This document shows, one piece after another, positions 32,701 through 43,702 of a DNA stretch of 64,000 bases (positions are counted from its first letter, which is position 1; the number at the start of each line of letters is the position of its first letter). The notes beneath the pieces are model-generated. The model was given only the letters and a program-made list of their open reading frames with translations. It had not been told where the DNA came from and made no database searches. The stretch is from Auricularia sp. M13. Lineage: Eukaryota > Basidiomycota > Agaricomycetes > Auriculariales > Auriculariaceae. The translations under genes and the position numbers were made by a program. The stretch spans positions 1,240,001 through 1,304,000 of the forward strand of contig CM073193.1 in NCBI GenBank assembly GCA_037042915.1, written 5' to 3'.

Positions 32701-33804
32701 TTTTGACTGCAAGCATCCCCTCAGCATCTGGAGTGAACAAAGCTCCCGGAGCTCCGGACATTTTGCTGACTCCGCGAGGAGCCAGAGACTACCAATTCCT
32801 TAGCGGGCTCCGATCACTCCACAGACCGTGAGAGTCCCGGAGTCTCCACAGCACCGGCGCGTTTTTCTGATGAGCGGTGACTGGTACGAAAGCACACAGG
32901 CGCTGAGGAAGCTCGCAACCAGTGGCCGAACTGAACCAGCTGCCCCGGCCGTCACGGCGTCTCACGTTCGTGTCGACTCAATGCCTTTTTCCATGGAACA
33001 TCTCTGTTAGACGTTATCCAACATTACTGTGGCTAGCGCGTCGGCAGCAGCATCGATGCCGAGTACTGTGAAAGGTTGACATCAATCGGTGGGAAAGCAA
33101 GGTTGAACTGCATCAGAAATCCGGGATCGTAAATAGATGGGTGCTCATTCGTCCGCTTTGATGTTCTACTCAAGCGCGCCACCGTCACGTAGTCCGCGAG
33201 TCAATGACCCCCATACAGCTCTCCTGGTCACGGAGAGTATGGGAATCGAGAAGCTCGGCCTCGTGTTGAATGAGCATCGCACTTCAGGAAAGTGAAGTTG
33301 AATTCCCACGCCATCGTATACATCATCTCGGTATGAGTAGTCTCAGTGTTTCTCCCTGTTATCTCCCTCAATATTTACTCGCGCGTCTGATTTTTGCCAC
33401 GGTGGCGAAGGTTTATTTCCTACTGCAGCATAGCTCATAGCCAGATCACGAGGTGAATCGTTCCGGGATGTCATGTTCATATGGCAAAGCGCTAGTGAGA
33501 GAAACGGGGCAAGGGAGCATGGCGCGCGGCCGCTAAGGGATCATAAGGCCGGGATAACACATCGTCATGTCAATACAATTTCCCCGATGTGTCCCCAAGT
33601 CCAGACTTCAGTAACACAGACTTTGTCTGATCGAGCGACCTGGGATGCATGGTCTTGGTTGCCCAGCGGTTGCAGGAACCTGATGGAGGACCCCACCACC
33701 ACCGGATGCTGAAACCCTGAAGGGTACTAACTCTAACATAGCGAAAGCTGGAGATACAAAATGACGGTCCTCAGCTCTGAGGGCCATCGTGCCAAAACTT
33801 CGAA
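32701..33804. other. no gene supported; upstream region of the terpene synthase
   Basis: No recognisable coding sequence or repeat. It should contain the terpene synthase promoter, but I saw no convincing TATA box close to the start codon. Confidence 0.4.
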
Positions 33805-35026
33805 ATGCCCGCTCAATCTCAGCACGAGTCAGGCAACACCACGTTCATCATACCTGACTCCTTCGCAAGATGGCCATGGCAGAGGCGACTGAACCCGTTC
33901 TATACGTCTGTAAAGGCAGACTCCGAGGCCTGGTTCAAGAGCTACGGGATGTACGGTCCCGAGGCTCAGAGAGCATTTGATCTCTGCGATTTCTGTACGA
34001 CGTCTTCGCCATGCGTTACCGCATCGATTGCTGATGGAGACTCTGATTCTCAGGTCGTCTGGTCGCGCTGGCGCATCCAAACCAAAACGCTGGTAGGATG
34101 GTTGCAGTGCTAATATTCTCTAAACGCTGAACTTCGGTCCTGCAGAGCAATTCCGTGTTACGTGCGATTGGATGCAGGTCTTTTTCGCCTTCGACGACAT
34201 CGCAGAGGCGGGAAGCGAAGAGTCCGTCAAGGAAATGGCCACCTGCGTCATTAATGCAATGCGAGGCACTCACTTGCCCCATGGGTGCATTTTTGGGGAG
34301 ATGACCACGGAGTACGTCGGACCCTTGCACCTGGCATTCGCTCACATTGATCTACAAATCAGCTTCTGGCAGCGTTTAATCGTCATTATGCCCAACGCCG
34401 TCTACCAGCGTCGTTTCATCGAGTTATTTCAGGAATATGTCAATGCTATCGTGCAGGAGGTGCAGGACCGGCACCGTGGCCACATCCGCGACGTCGAAGC
34501 GTACTTGAAACTGCGACGTGGCACAGGCGGAACACCCGTCTGCTTGGCGCTTGTTTGCATGGGTCTAGACCTACCGGAAGAAATATTCGAAGACCCTCAC
34601 GTTCAGCAGGTTGAGGCACTCGCGGCAGACTTGGTCACCATTAACAACGTAAGTCATCCGAGTTCAGCGCAAGGGGAAGCAACTTCTTATGCGTAGAACC
34701 AGGATATGGTGTCATATAACATTGAACAGCACCGTGGGTATAATCACAACCTCGTGTCCATCGGTATCGTCAAGAACAACTGGACGCTGCAGCAAGCCAT
34801 GGATTGGGCAGACCAGCATTGCCAGAGTATGATGGCAGAGGTCGAAGTTGCGAAAGCAGCAATTCCAAGCTTCGGAAAATACGTGGACCACGAGCTGGCG
34901 CAGTACATCGAGGGCTTGTGTAGCTGGGTCAAGGCATGCGACGCCTGGAGCTTCGAAGGACAGAGGTACTTTGGGGATCTCGGCCCTGCGATCCAGAAGC
35001 ACCGCCAGGTCGTGTTACGTCGATGA
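33805..35026 (+). CDS. sesquiterpene synthase (class I terpene cyclase)
   Basis: Cyclises a prenyl diphosphate, most likely farnesyl diphosphate, to a sesquiterpene. Exons 33805-33994, 34054-34092, 34146-34648 and 34697-35026; introns of 59, 53 and 48 nt; 353 residues, normal for fungal enzymes. The start is followed by the usual FIIPDSFARWPW and a region matching RAFDLCDF. The aspartate-rich metal site is FFAFDDIAEAG (D-D-x-x-E). The second metal site reads NQDMVSYNIEQ, where N-D-x-x-S-x-x-x-E is typical, so the first Asn appears displaced by Gln. The C terminus has WSFEGQRYFG. No clear P450, oxidoreductase or transporter gene adjoins it, so a metabolite cluster is not shown. The product cannot be predicted. 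Confidence 0.9.
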
Positions 35027-35074
35027 ATATGTGAACTCGACAGTAATGCTAGCAATGCCGAATCAATCCCACAA

Positions 35075-35560
35075 TGTCAGAAGAAGAACGACGTCCTCGC
35101 TGATGCTGAGTACGACGAGGTGTGCGGATGGTGCTTCGTCTGCCAAAAGAAATCAGTAATGAAGCACAGGATTTCGAGGATGCGCGCGATTGGTGGATGA
35201 GCGTTGAAAACTCCACGTACTGCCTGGACCGTCCGAGTAGCGCGGTTAGCATGCCACTTGCGTTCAGGAATATGATGTCGTATACGGCGCAACAAACCTT
35301 ATCGCGGTGAAATGTCAGCCACTGGTGTCAAAGCAACAACTAACCGAGTCTCATCGCAGAGAGCTTCGTGGCAAGCTCGCGTGATGCATGATCGATGTGT
35401 TGCGCTCAAAGTGTTATTTATGGCATATCCATCGGTGCTTGCGCTCTGCCCGTCCGAGCTGGCTGCCAATCGACAGAGGACACGATGACGGTGGAAGGTA
35501 AGTGACGGAAGCAAAACGGAAGCTCTTGCCGGATGTAACTTGTCCTCGAGCGCCCATGAT
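35075..35560 (-). pseudogene. F-box gene relic with internal deletions
   Basis: A minus-strand fragment homologous to the intact gene at 28,585-30,114. It holds the copied promoter region (compare TGCCAATCGACAG... near 35,465 with 30,315), a junction straight to the segment encoding NASGMLTALL, and another junction to the segment around TVLTIS. Most of the coding sequence is missing. It lies just downstream of the terpene synthase and in the opposite orientation to it. Confidence 0.75.
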
Positions 35561-36154
35561 CAAATCGACCAATCTCCGCTGTTTTAGCTGGCTTTCGGTC
35601 ACTTCAGTCATCTGGACTTGTACTGTGGCTGGAGGATTTAACTGGAATCTATGCGCATTCGTCGCTGAAAAACTTTTCCGAGTCGCTGAGCGCACGCCTC
35701 GGCGACTGGTTGCATGGCCCGTTTACCTCCAGCATTCCGTAGGAGGACGGGGCCAGGAAGCGATGCCGACTCGGCCTGCTGCGCTTGCGCAGTAATGTAT
35801 GTCCTCTTGAGCGTGGTCGTATTGAGTTGGCACTTAGGCATTTCCAAGTTCACGCCCGGCGGCACGCGCTGCCTTGAGCTGTGGACCTGCGCTTTGCTTT
35901 ACCCATTCAACGGCCAGCCGCTCGAGTCTTGGTGCCATCTGGGTGCGTGGAGCTCCTCTTCAAAGGACCCAGACCTGGTAACTTTCAGCATGCGCGGCAA
36001 GTACTGGCGATTCAACTCACGCGGTGTTCAGTCAATTGTATGTCAGAAGGATTGCGGGCGCGCTGCTTCAGCTGACAGTCATGACAGAAGTCATGTGACT
36101 CATTTAACAGAGATCGCGCCATTCGGCTGAGCAATCAATGTGTCTAGTCGCGGG
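35561..36154. other. no gene supported
   Basis: One open frame (35,714-36,130, plus, 138 codons) has no recognisable features and normal chance length for this GC content. Otherwise this is the upstream region of the reductase gene. Confidence 0.35.
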
Positions 36155-36160
36155 TATATA
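36155..36160 (+). promoter_or_regulatory. TATA box of the glutathionyl-hydroquinone reductase gene
   Basis: TATATA, about 50 nt upstream of the ATG chosen at 36,209. Because transcription should start near 36,185-36,190, the in-frame ATG at 36,140 is unlikely to be in the mRNA. Confidence 0.5.
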
Positions 36161-36208
36161 GCCTGCGTGAGCGCTGAGCGCCTCTCCGAGCCCCCCTATC
36201 AATCGACC

Positions 36209-37543
36209 ATGTCGCGCGACACCTCAAGCCAGAGCGACATCCACACGCTGCCAACCGGCAAAGACGGTTCGTTCCAGCGCCCGGTATCGTCCTTCCGCGA
36301 CAGCATCGACCCAGCGGACGCCCAGAGCGGGAGATATCATCTCTACGTCTCCTATGGCTGCCGTGCGTCTCAGACTTATGTCCTCATTATCTTTGATTTG
36401 ATTTATCATTCCAGCGTGGGCAACGAGGACGTTAATCGTCCGGAAGCTCAAGGGATTAGAAGAGCATATTGGCGTGACTATCGTTAGTCCGCGCATCGAC
36501 AGCGACGGCTGGCCGTTTGGAAACTTCGATCCGTTTCCCGGCGCGGAACCCGATCCGCTCGAGGGCGCGAAGCACATCAAGGATCTGTATTTGAAAGCTG
36601 CGCCGGAATATACAGGCCGGTACGTACTTCGCTTCCTGCGTCCAGTACTCCTTCCACAGTTGCTGAATGAGTCTAGATTCACAGTCCCCGTGCTGTGGGA
36701 CAAGCAGAAGCGGAAGATAGTGAACAACGAATCCTCAGAGATCATCCGCATCTTCAACACATCGTTCAACACGCTCCTGCCACGCGACCGCGCCGCGCTC
36801 GACCTGTATCCCGAGTCTCTCCGCCCGCAGATTGACGAGATCAACGAGTGGATATACTCGGACATCAATAGTACGCTTGCGGACTGGTGCGCGCTTCATT
36901 CGCCTTCTGACGGCTCGACAGATGGCGTGTACCGCGCTGGCTTTGCCAAGTCGCAGAGCGCGTACGAGGAGGCTGTGATCAAGCTCTTCGACGGGCTCGA
37001 TAGACTCGAGCCGCTCGTGAAAGGAAAGCAGTTCCTGGTCGGCGATACGCTCACCGAGGCGGATGTGCGGCTCTTCGTCACGCTCGTGAGTCGCTTTCCC
37101 ATTCTCCGCAGTTCCTAGAAACGGAATCAGGCCGCTAATTGTCGCACGCTGACAGATCCGTTTCGATGTCGCCTATTTCGGCCAGTTCAAGTGCAACCTG
37201 CGCACCATCCGCGACGGTTACCCCGAACTGAACCGGTACGTCCAATTTTCAGGTCGCTTTCGTTCCATAGACGCTTACGATGCTTGACTCTGGTAGGTAC
37301 ATGAAGAATCTTTATTGGAACCACGACGCGTTCAAGAGCTCGACCAACTTCGAGCACATCATTACGGGCTACTACTGGAGCCATCCCAACGTGAGTTTTC
37401 CTTGCTCTCCCACGGGCCGTGTAGCTGCAATTGCGTGGCATACGTTGCACTACCTTCTCTATTATGAGCTGATGAAGTTTATGAAGGTCAATCCGACGCG
37501 CATCGTTCCGCTGGGGCCGGTACCACACATTCAACCGCTGTAG
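36209..37543 (+). CDS. glutathionyl-hydroquinone reductase (omega/xi-class GST, ECM4-like)
   Basis: Glutathione-dependent enzyme that removes glutathione from glutathionyl-hydroquinones; in wood-decay fungi the family is linked to handling of aromatic and quinone compounds. Seven exons: 36209-36362, 36415-36619, 36677-36870, 36922-37085, 37156-37235, 37297-37390 and 37487-37543, giving 315 residues; all phases agree. The thioredoxin-like N-terminal domain carries the catalytic Cys in YGCPWATRTL (the codon row crosses intron 1). The substrate region reads [11 protein letters not shown], followed by [10 protein letters not shown] and [11 protein letters not shown]. The helical C-terminal domain has [29 protein letters not shown] and the family-typical ending [10 protein letters not shown]. 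The last intron (96 nt) is the longest. Confidence 0.95.
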
Positions 37544-37594
37544 CGAAAGTTGTACTGTCTAGATTCCCCCACTTTGTACTAAAAATACCATACA

Positions 37595-37630
37595 AATCTT
37601 GTCCTGTGAAAGAATCTTGTCCTGTGAAAG
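37595..37630. repeat. 18-bp perfect tandem duplication
   Basis: AATCTTGTCCTGTGAAAG occurs twice in a row just after the reductase gene; a simple slippage product in the 3' flank. Confidence 0.8.
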
Positions 37631-38295
37631 CTATGGTAGGTACACTTGCTCTGGAATTAGTCGAAGCGCGTTAAAATTCGGTGGTACTGTATCAGCCGCC
37701 GAAACAGGCATAGCGGGCTCGGTTTGAGGTAGCACCGAGATCGTTGAGATGAATAATAGAGTCACAAGCTGCGAGCATTATCGATGCCGGGAGATGAAAG
37801 GCACCTGAACTCCGACAGTCCCGCCGCCCACCAGCTCACGCTGCTTGTCTCGATACCCACAAGTTACAACCATTATCAAGGACCGTTGACGAGCAGACGA
37901 TGCACCCCGCAGGTAACACGTGCAGCTCGCATATGTGCTGCGTACTGATTTGTATGGTGCAGCGCTGGGCTCTTTGTTACAAAAGAAATTGCCTTATCAC
38001 TACGATTACGGCTCGATAAATGCGCGCCTGGCACCTCCTATGGCACTCTGGCTCAACCACACTAATATCCCGGCTCGAATGAACTTTTCCAAGCATTTAC
38101 GAGTACATGTGTGTTCAAAGGCTCGCTGGATACTGACGTACATTGTGCAGATACCGCACCGTCCACGTCCAGCTGTTCTGGGTCTCCCGTGCAAGCACAC
38201 AACAATTTCCCAATGTTTCCCCGACATGCATTGCTCGCATCGTACATTTATACCGTCCTCGTGGTCTCGTTCACGCGCTCAGGCGCACTGCAAGA
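37631..38295. other. convergent intergenic region; no gene supported
   Basis: Lies between the ends of two convergent genes (reductase on plus, zinc-binding-type protein on minus). No recognisable feature apart from short chance frames. Confidence 0.4.
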
Positions 38296-40406
38296 TTATC
38301 TCAATCTTGCAGTGCCATGTCTCGTCGCCGCTTCTCCAGCCACAATCTCGCGCCGCACCTCCGCACGCAGTCTCTTGACCACGGTGTCATTCAGCTTGTT
38401 AATGTGTCTGAATGGGTTGTCGACCGGCGGCGCGATCTTCACGCGGATCGTGTTCAGCTCCTTGGCATCCAGCTGCTCCTCCAAGGCCTCGCGCAGCGAC
38501 ATGCCCCGGTTCTTGGCCACCTTCGCGGCGTCCCGGCGCGCGTTCTTGTCGAAGAACTGCGGGTCCTCGCTGTCGATCAGCCCGTTCGCCTCGAGCCACT
38601 CCATGTGGCGGCCGGTCACAATGAGCGCGCGCCACACCGGGCACTTCGCGATGCGGTGACGCCGCAGCTGCGTGTTGTCCCCGCGGACGATGGGGCACCC
38701 GCAGATCTTGCACGCGCTGAACAGCGGTCCCTCGCATGCCTCATCGTGCGCTGCCTGGTCGCGGACGACGTACGCGGCGAAGCAGTCGTTGCAGTTCGTC
38801 CAGTCGTCTAGGCCTCTGGCGCTAGGCGCGATGCCCAGGATCACCTTCAGCGCGTCTGTGACTTCCGTCGAGATCGTGTCAGACAGCGCCGCCGGAAGCG
38901 CGATCTGGGGGCTGTGCTCGATGATGCGCAGAGCGATGTATGCTTCGTCCCGGAGGCGGGCCTCGTCTCTGGCATATTGCGCGACAGCCTGTCCAGGTGG
39001 ACATAAGAGATTGTTGTTGGTTCGGGCGGGGGGCCCAAGGCTCTGTTGTACGGCGGCGACAGAAGACTGCGCGCGTGGCGCGTTAATGGCGGGCTCGCAA
39101 ACAAGCAGAACGTACGTACCTGCGCGCCGCTCGTCTCCTGCTCGCTTGCCACCTTTTCCAGCTGCTGGTCACCTGGAAAAGAGTCCTCGTGGAAGAACTG
39201 AATCGCAGGCTTCAGCAAGTCGCGCGTATCTGGATGAAGAATGGGTGCATACCGGAAGTGCGGCGCCGAGGTCGCCCCAGGGTTCGCCCTGCGGGAGGGC
39301 AGCGTGCGTCCCGTCCTCGTATACCGGTGCCGGCGTCGCATGGCCATGCAGCGCCATATCTGGGTAATTGGGGAACATGGCCTGTACAAGCGGGTAGGGT
39401 CAATATCCTACCACGGTCGCAGGACGTTGTGCTGACCATTTCGTACGCAGTTGCAAGCTCGTCGATAGCAGAGGGGAATAACAAGTTTCTGTTCACATCC
39501 AGCCACGGAGGTGGCGCGTACTTGTAGGATTCAGTCAGTTCTCGGTGCCACTGGAAAGGCTTGCGACAGACGTACCATAGGGAGTGCCACATTCGGCGTC
39601 GTCCCGGGATAGAAGGCTGCAGCGTCCGGGCAGCTGGATGGACCAGGAGTGCTTGAACTCGCGCTGCCGGTTTCTCTGAAGCGCTTGCTCACCTGCGCGG
39701 CAGTGAGCGAGTGGCGTCAGCGCGAACTCCGGGACGAACGTACCACGGCGTCTTCGCCCGCCTCGCGTGTGCGCTTCTTCCCACGTTTAGTGCCGCGGCG
39801 TACGGGCCCCGTGTCGGCCACACCTTCTGGCGCAGGAGCGAGCAGGTCGACCCCAATCGGGATCCCAGCACCATCGTTGCCGATCTCGAAACCGAAGCCG
39901 GCCTGCCAGGGCAGCTGGAAGTCGTTTTTGGTGGGCGTACATGCCTGCGAGGATGCGAAGCTCGGGGCGTATGATAGGGTCGGCGTGGCGAGGGTGGTTA
40001 TTCTGTGGTGGTCGTATTTGGCATCCGCGTCCGAGTCCACCACAGCCACGCTGGCGTTGCCGTCGCCTGCCGCATACTGATAGTCGAGCAGGCCAGCGAA
40101 CGGAGTCGATTGAAGGGCTGGATTGAGCCAGCAGTCGTTCCAGGCCTCCGCGTTCTGGTCCCGGGTACGGTCAGCGCCACTCAACCACGTCGGACACGTC
40201 CAGCAACTGGCTGGAGCTTACCCAGTCTACCAAAGCATCGGCTTCAAGTTGAGTCTGGCACAAGATGAACGAAGTCAGTGAGTGCTGCGCGCCGTCCTGA
40301 ACACACAACCACTCACCTGCTGGACATATAGCTTGTCGCCTGCCAGTGGCAGAGTCAACAAACTGAAGTCCGAGTCGTCGTTGTAAGGCGTTACTGAAGA
40401 GGTCAT
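38296..40406 (-). CDS. protein of unknown function with two C-x2-C...H...C zinc-binding-type motifs (paralogue 1)
   Basis: Eight exons on the minus strand: 40406-40317, 40254-40222, 40154-39744, 39692-39576, 39520-39437, 39381-39253, 39197-39120 and 38988-38296; 544 residues; introns 51-67 nt except the last (131 nt). The N-terminal half is acidic and low in complexity, with a basic stretch (GTKRGKKRTREAGED) like a nuclear localisation signal. The C-terminal exon has a helical segment (YARDEARLRDEAYIALRII), a first C-x2-C...H...C motif (CNDCFAAYVV...HDEAC) and a second (CKICGCPIVRG...RRHRIAKC) followed by PVW. The same architecture and motif CGCxxVRGDxTQxRRHR recur in the gene at 62,271-63,864. 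Likely nuclear and possibly nucleic-acid binding, by inference only. I do not recognise a named family. Confidence 0.85.
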
Positions 40407-42046
40407 CGTATGAAGCGTGCCTTTTGTCGCGCGATGAGGAAGATGCAAAGGTTCAATGGTGGAGATTGAAATTGTGAGTCCGACAAAAATCCTGCGGCGG
40501 AGTTGGGTCGGAGTCGGCGCTTGCAAGTCCGATGGTGCACGTGACGAAGGGCGACGCTTTTAGGGTACGAACATCAAACCTGTGCTTTCCAAGGAGATAC
40601 GATTTTTTGCAGCTCGTGCCGTAGACGCCGGGAGCGCCCTTGAGAAGCATTATGAATTATTAATCGATAGTCGCTCGTCGGAAGTTCTAAAATTAAGTAC
40701 GAGGGAGAAGTCACCCATGATCTCTCTGGTTGACTGTATTTCATCTGGCATCAACCCGACGGACATATTGCCTTTCGGGCTGATGCTGCTGTGATAATTG
40801 AATTTGTACGGAACCCCGAACAAACAAAGCACAAGTGAAAACCGTTTCTTCCGCCGCGCAGACGGTTATGCTGATTCGCACATGCTCCCGCTCAGCGCTC
40901 AACTATCGTGTTCCTTCGCAGGCTCGACTTTCTGGAGGTGGCTCGGTTTTCTGCGTCCTGATTTACTTCTTCGATGATTTCATGCCGCGGGAGCCTACCC
41001 CGGGCCCGCCGGTCGGCGCGCTGCTGTAAACTCTGGACTGGCGCATCTCTGGCTCGCCATTGTACTGCTTTCTTCGTACTCAGAGATATTTCCAGCGAGC
41101 CAAAAAGGATATCTGTGCTTGTAAATGTTCCGCCAGTCTCGATCTATCACCTCGCTTCGAGCTTCTTCCCCAGCAGCAACATGCTCTCGTCTTTCTGACA
41201 GCATCGCCTTCGCTGATTCTTTAGTCGCTTTTCCTGGGACATCGAAGCTCTTCAGCGCAGAGAGCTGTCAACGCCGTCGTCAATGCACGAACATTGGCGA
41301 CAGGCCGTTGAATGCCCTTAACCAACCCGACACTGTCGTTTCTGGCTGGGAAAAGACTATGTCCGCGTTTCTGCTCTCCCCTCTTTGAGGGTACGGCCAT
41401 CTATGGGTTGAGCACGATGCAGCTTTGCCAGGCTTGTTGCTGGGCAAGGCGTCGCCGTTCATAGTACGTCCATGATGATCATCTATACAATAGAATTGAA
41501 CACTCAGCAAGTCGCAGTTTCAGCTCTACGACCAGAGGCTTCGATGTGTACAACCCGCCTCTGGGCACATCGTCGTCGACCGTCACGTTCTAAAGCTGCG
41601 CACCGTGATCAGCGTCCACTCCGCCGCAGCCTACGTTGTTAGAGCGCGGATCACATTGATACCACTGCAGAACATGTCGGAGGGACGTCTACTCGCGGGC
41701 CAAGTTCGCCAACAACGCGAACTGCAACGCAACGCTGCTACGCTGGTCAACGAGCAAGCCTCGCAGGTCATGCTTGACAAGTTCATCAACTACCTGAGCG
41801 GCTTCGATTACTAGACATGTTGCTTCGAGGCGTGGTTTTTCACTTGCAGCGTCCGAGCCAAACGGCGAAGCGAACTGACGTTCTGCAGAAAACCTTCTCA
41901 TCCGTCCGCTCGCCGCCCTTCGCCGCCGCGATTCAGATGCAACTCCTGAATATGTACCTAAGCCTCCACCTAAGCCTCAGCACAATAGCACGGGCAAGTT
42001 TCTAAGCTCGCGCAACCTTTTCGAAACTTTTTTATGTTGCGAAACG
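40407..42046. other. no gene supported; scattered open frames
   Basis: Contains several plus-strand frames of 60-90 codons (for example 41,605-41,814, ending QASQVMLDKFINYLSGFDY) that look locally coding but cannot be joined into a gene with a recognised family. It may be a decayed gene. No repeat structure seen. Confidence 0.35.
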
Positions 42047-43376
42047 GTGATATGGCATCCTATGAGGCGAGAGCGTGGAGGTTCGACTGTCGGTGTTCCA
42101 AAACAGATCCCAACTTCAACCGCCCAGCCCACGTCGATGGATCTTTTGGCCGTCTATCCGCAGAATATTCCATCATCGGAGCATGATCTGCGTGCACTCC
42201 ACGAGATACTGAAACGCTGGGGCGAGTCGGCAGACGATCAAGTCTTGGTTGGGCAAAATCTTCTTCTAGGCCAACCGTACGCTGCTCCCAGAGAACAGAT
42301 CAACTATCCGCGGGTGCGGGCCGATCATCCCTCGTGCCAGGGCCTCTGCGAGCATTTTATCTGGCCCGAAAGGCGACGCAAGTTCGAAGTCGACTATAAT
42401 AGTGTTGGCGTTGGCAAACTTCTCACTCTGGACACCGTTTATCATACCCGAACGTACGAGGGCACGATGGGGCTACGTCGCAACCCGCAATCGCGCGTCG
42501 ATGTCGTCATCAAGATCTACCAGGGATCCTTGGCCGACTTCGACCGGTTGACCTACACATCTGCATTCGACTGGGAAAGAATCCTGCTTGCTTACAAGCC
42601 CGAGGCATGGGCCTACGAGCACATGACGGATCTGCAGGGGACTATCATACCTCATCTCTATGGTTTTTTTGAGGTGCGCAGACAGGATCAGACAACTATC
42701 GTCAGCTTTGTGACAGTCTTCTGCAGGTTCTCCTACCTGCGAATAACGAGAAAGCTATCGCCGTTATTCTGGAAGCAGTGCCCGATGATCCCGCTGTGTA
42801 TCAAGGGAAAGGCGGCGAGTTGATGTTCAATCTGGTCTGCACTTCGTCCCTGCAGTTTTTCCCCGATTGACAATTTACCCTGAAGGCGTACGGAATGGTG
42901 GCTGCAGCCCATGCTGTGAACAACTGCTCCGTGCAACTTGCTGACTTCACGAAGAGGAACACCATCTGGACAGGTGCTACGGTCTCATGCAGCACCTCGC
43001 CCCAGATTTTCAACACGACAGTCCCAATACCGGTATTGATCGATTTTGAACTGGCTGAAGCAGCTACCAGACTCGAGGACGAGTGCAAGATCCACACGTT
43101 GCTCGGGTAAGCAAGTCCCTGCCACTTGCCAGCGAGACCTCATTCTAACTTGTCCTTTGCCGCAGATTGATGAAATCTCTGCACGACGATTACACTTTCA
43201 AGTCGAACACGGCATACCGCCGCTGGTGGAAGACAATGCTGGAGGAGGACTCTGGGATAGCGCAGCTGTTCGACCTGCCGAACGGTACGATTGAGTCGTT
43301 TTTGGAAGACATCCTACCTCCCAAGACTCCTCGCAAAGCTCGAAAAGTGCAGCCCAGCCGCGTTTCGACAGTCTAG
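42047..43376 (+). CDS. divergent protein-kinase-like protein
   Basis: Four exons: 42047-42673, 42727-42834, 42886-43106 and 43166-43376, giving 388 residues; introns 51-59 nt with agreeing phases. The fold is suggested by a beta-3 lysine context (VDVVIKIYQG), an alpha-C/hinge-like region (EAWAYEHMTDLQGTIIPHLY, then AIAVILEAVPDD), a catalytic-loop-like ADFTKRNTIW (compare HGDxxxRN) and a metal-site-like VLIDFELAEA in place of DFG. The HRD histidine equivalent is missing (LAD), so activity is doubtful. Similar kinase-like genes are abundant in Agaricomycetes. The alternative start at 42,137 (MDLLAVYPQN) is equally possible and removes 30 poorly conserved-looking residues. Confidence 0.75.
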
Positions 43377-43702
43377 AAAGCATGACCCCTCTCCCTGTTT
43401 AGCTACTTCCAATGCGAAGGCATGCTCTGTTCGGTAATTCTCATTGAAAGAGTGATAGACTGGGCTGGAAGCGATTGGCCGTACGACCAGACGGCGTGCA
43501 TTTGTGCAGCCAGAACGTTCCAACCATTGATTCCTATATTGGATGCACGATGCAAGGTATAAAATGGGGTAAGGCAAACAAAGACAAGATGCTCCGGTAC
43601 CGTATGCGAGTAAGTACTGTACTGTAGATGATCCAACAGAGTCAAAATCCGATCCATGCAAAGAGTGAGTGAGATGGCAGAATTATGAAAGCGACGTGGG
43701 AC

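Noticed and set aside
33805-37543. Terpene biosynthetic gene cluster
   Set aside because: Only one terpene synthase and a general detoxification-type reductase are present; no P450, other tailoring enzyme or transporter next to them.
38296-40406. Transcription factor of a named zinc-finger class
   Set aside because: The Cys/His spacing does not fit classical C2H2, Zn2Cys6 or GATA fingers; naming a class would be a guess.
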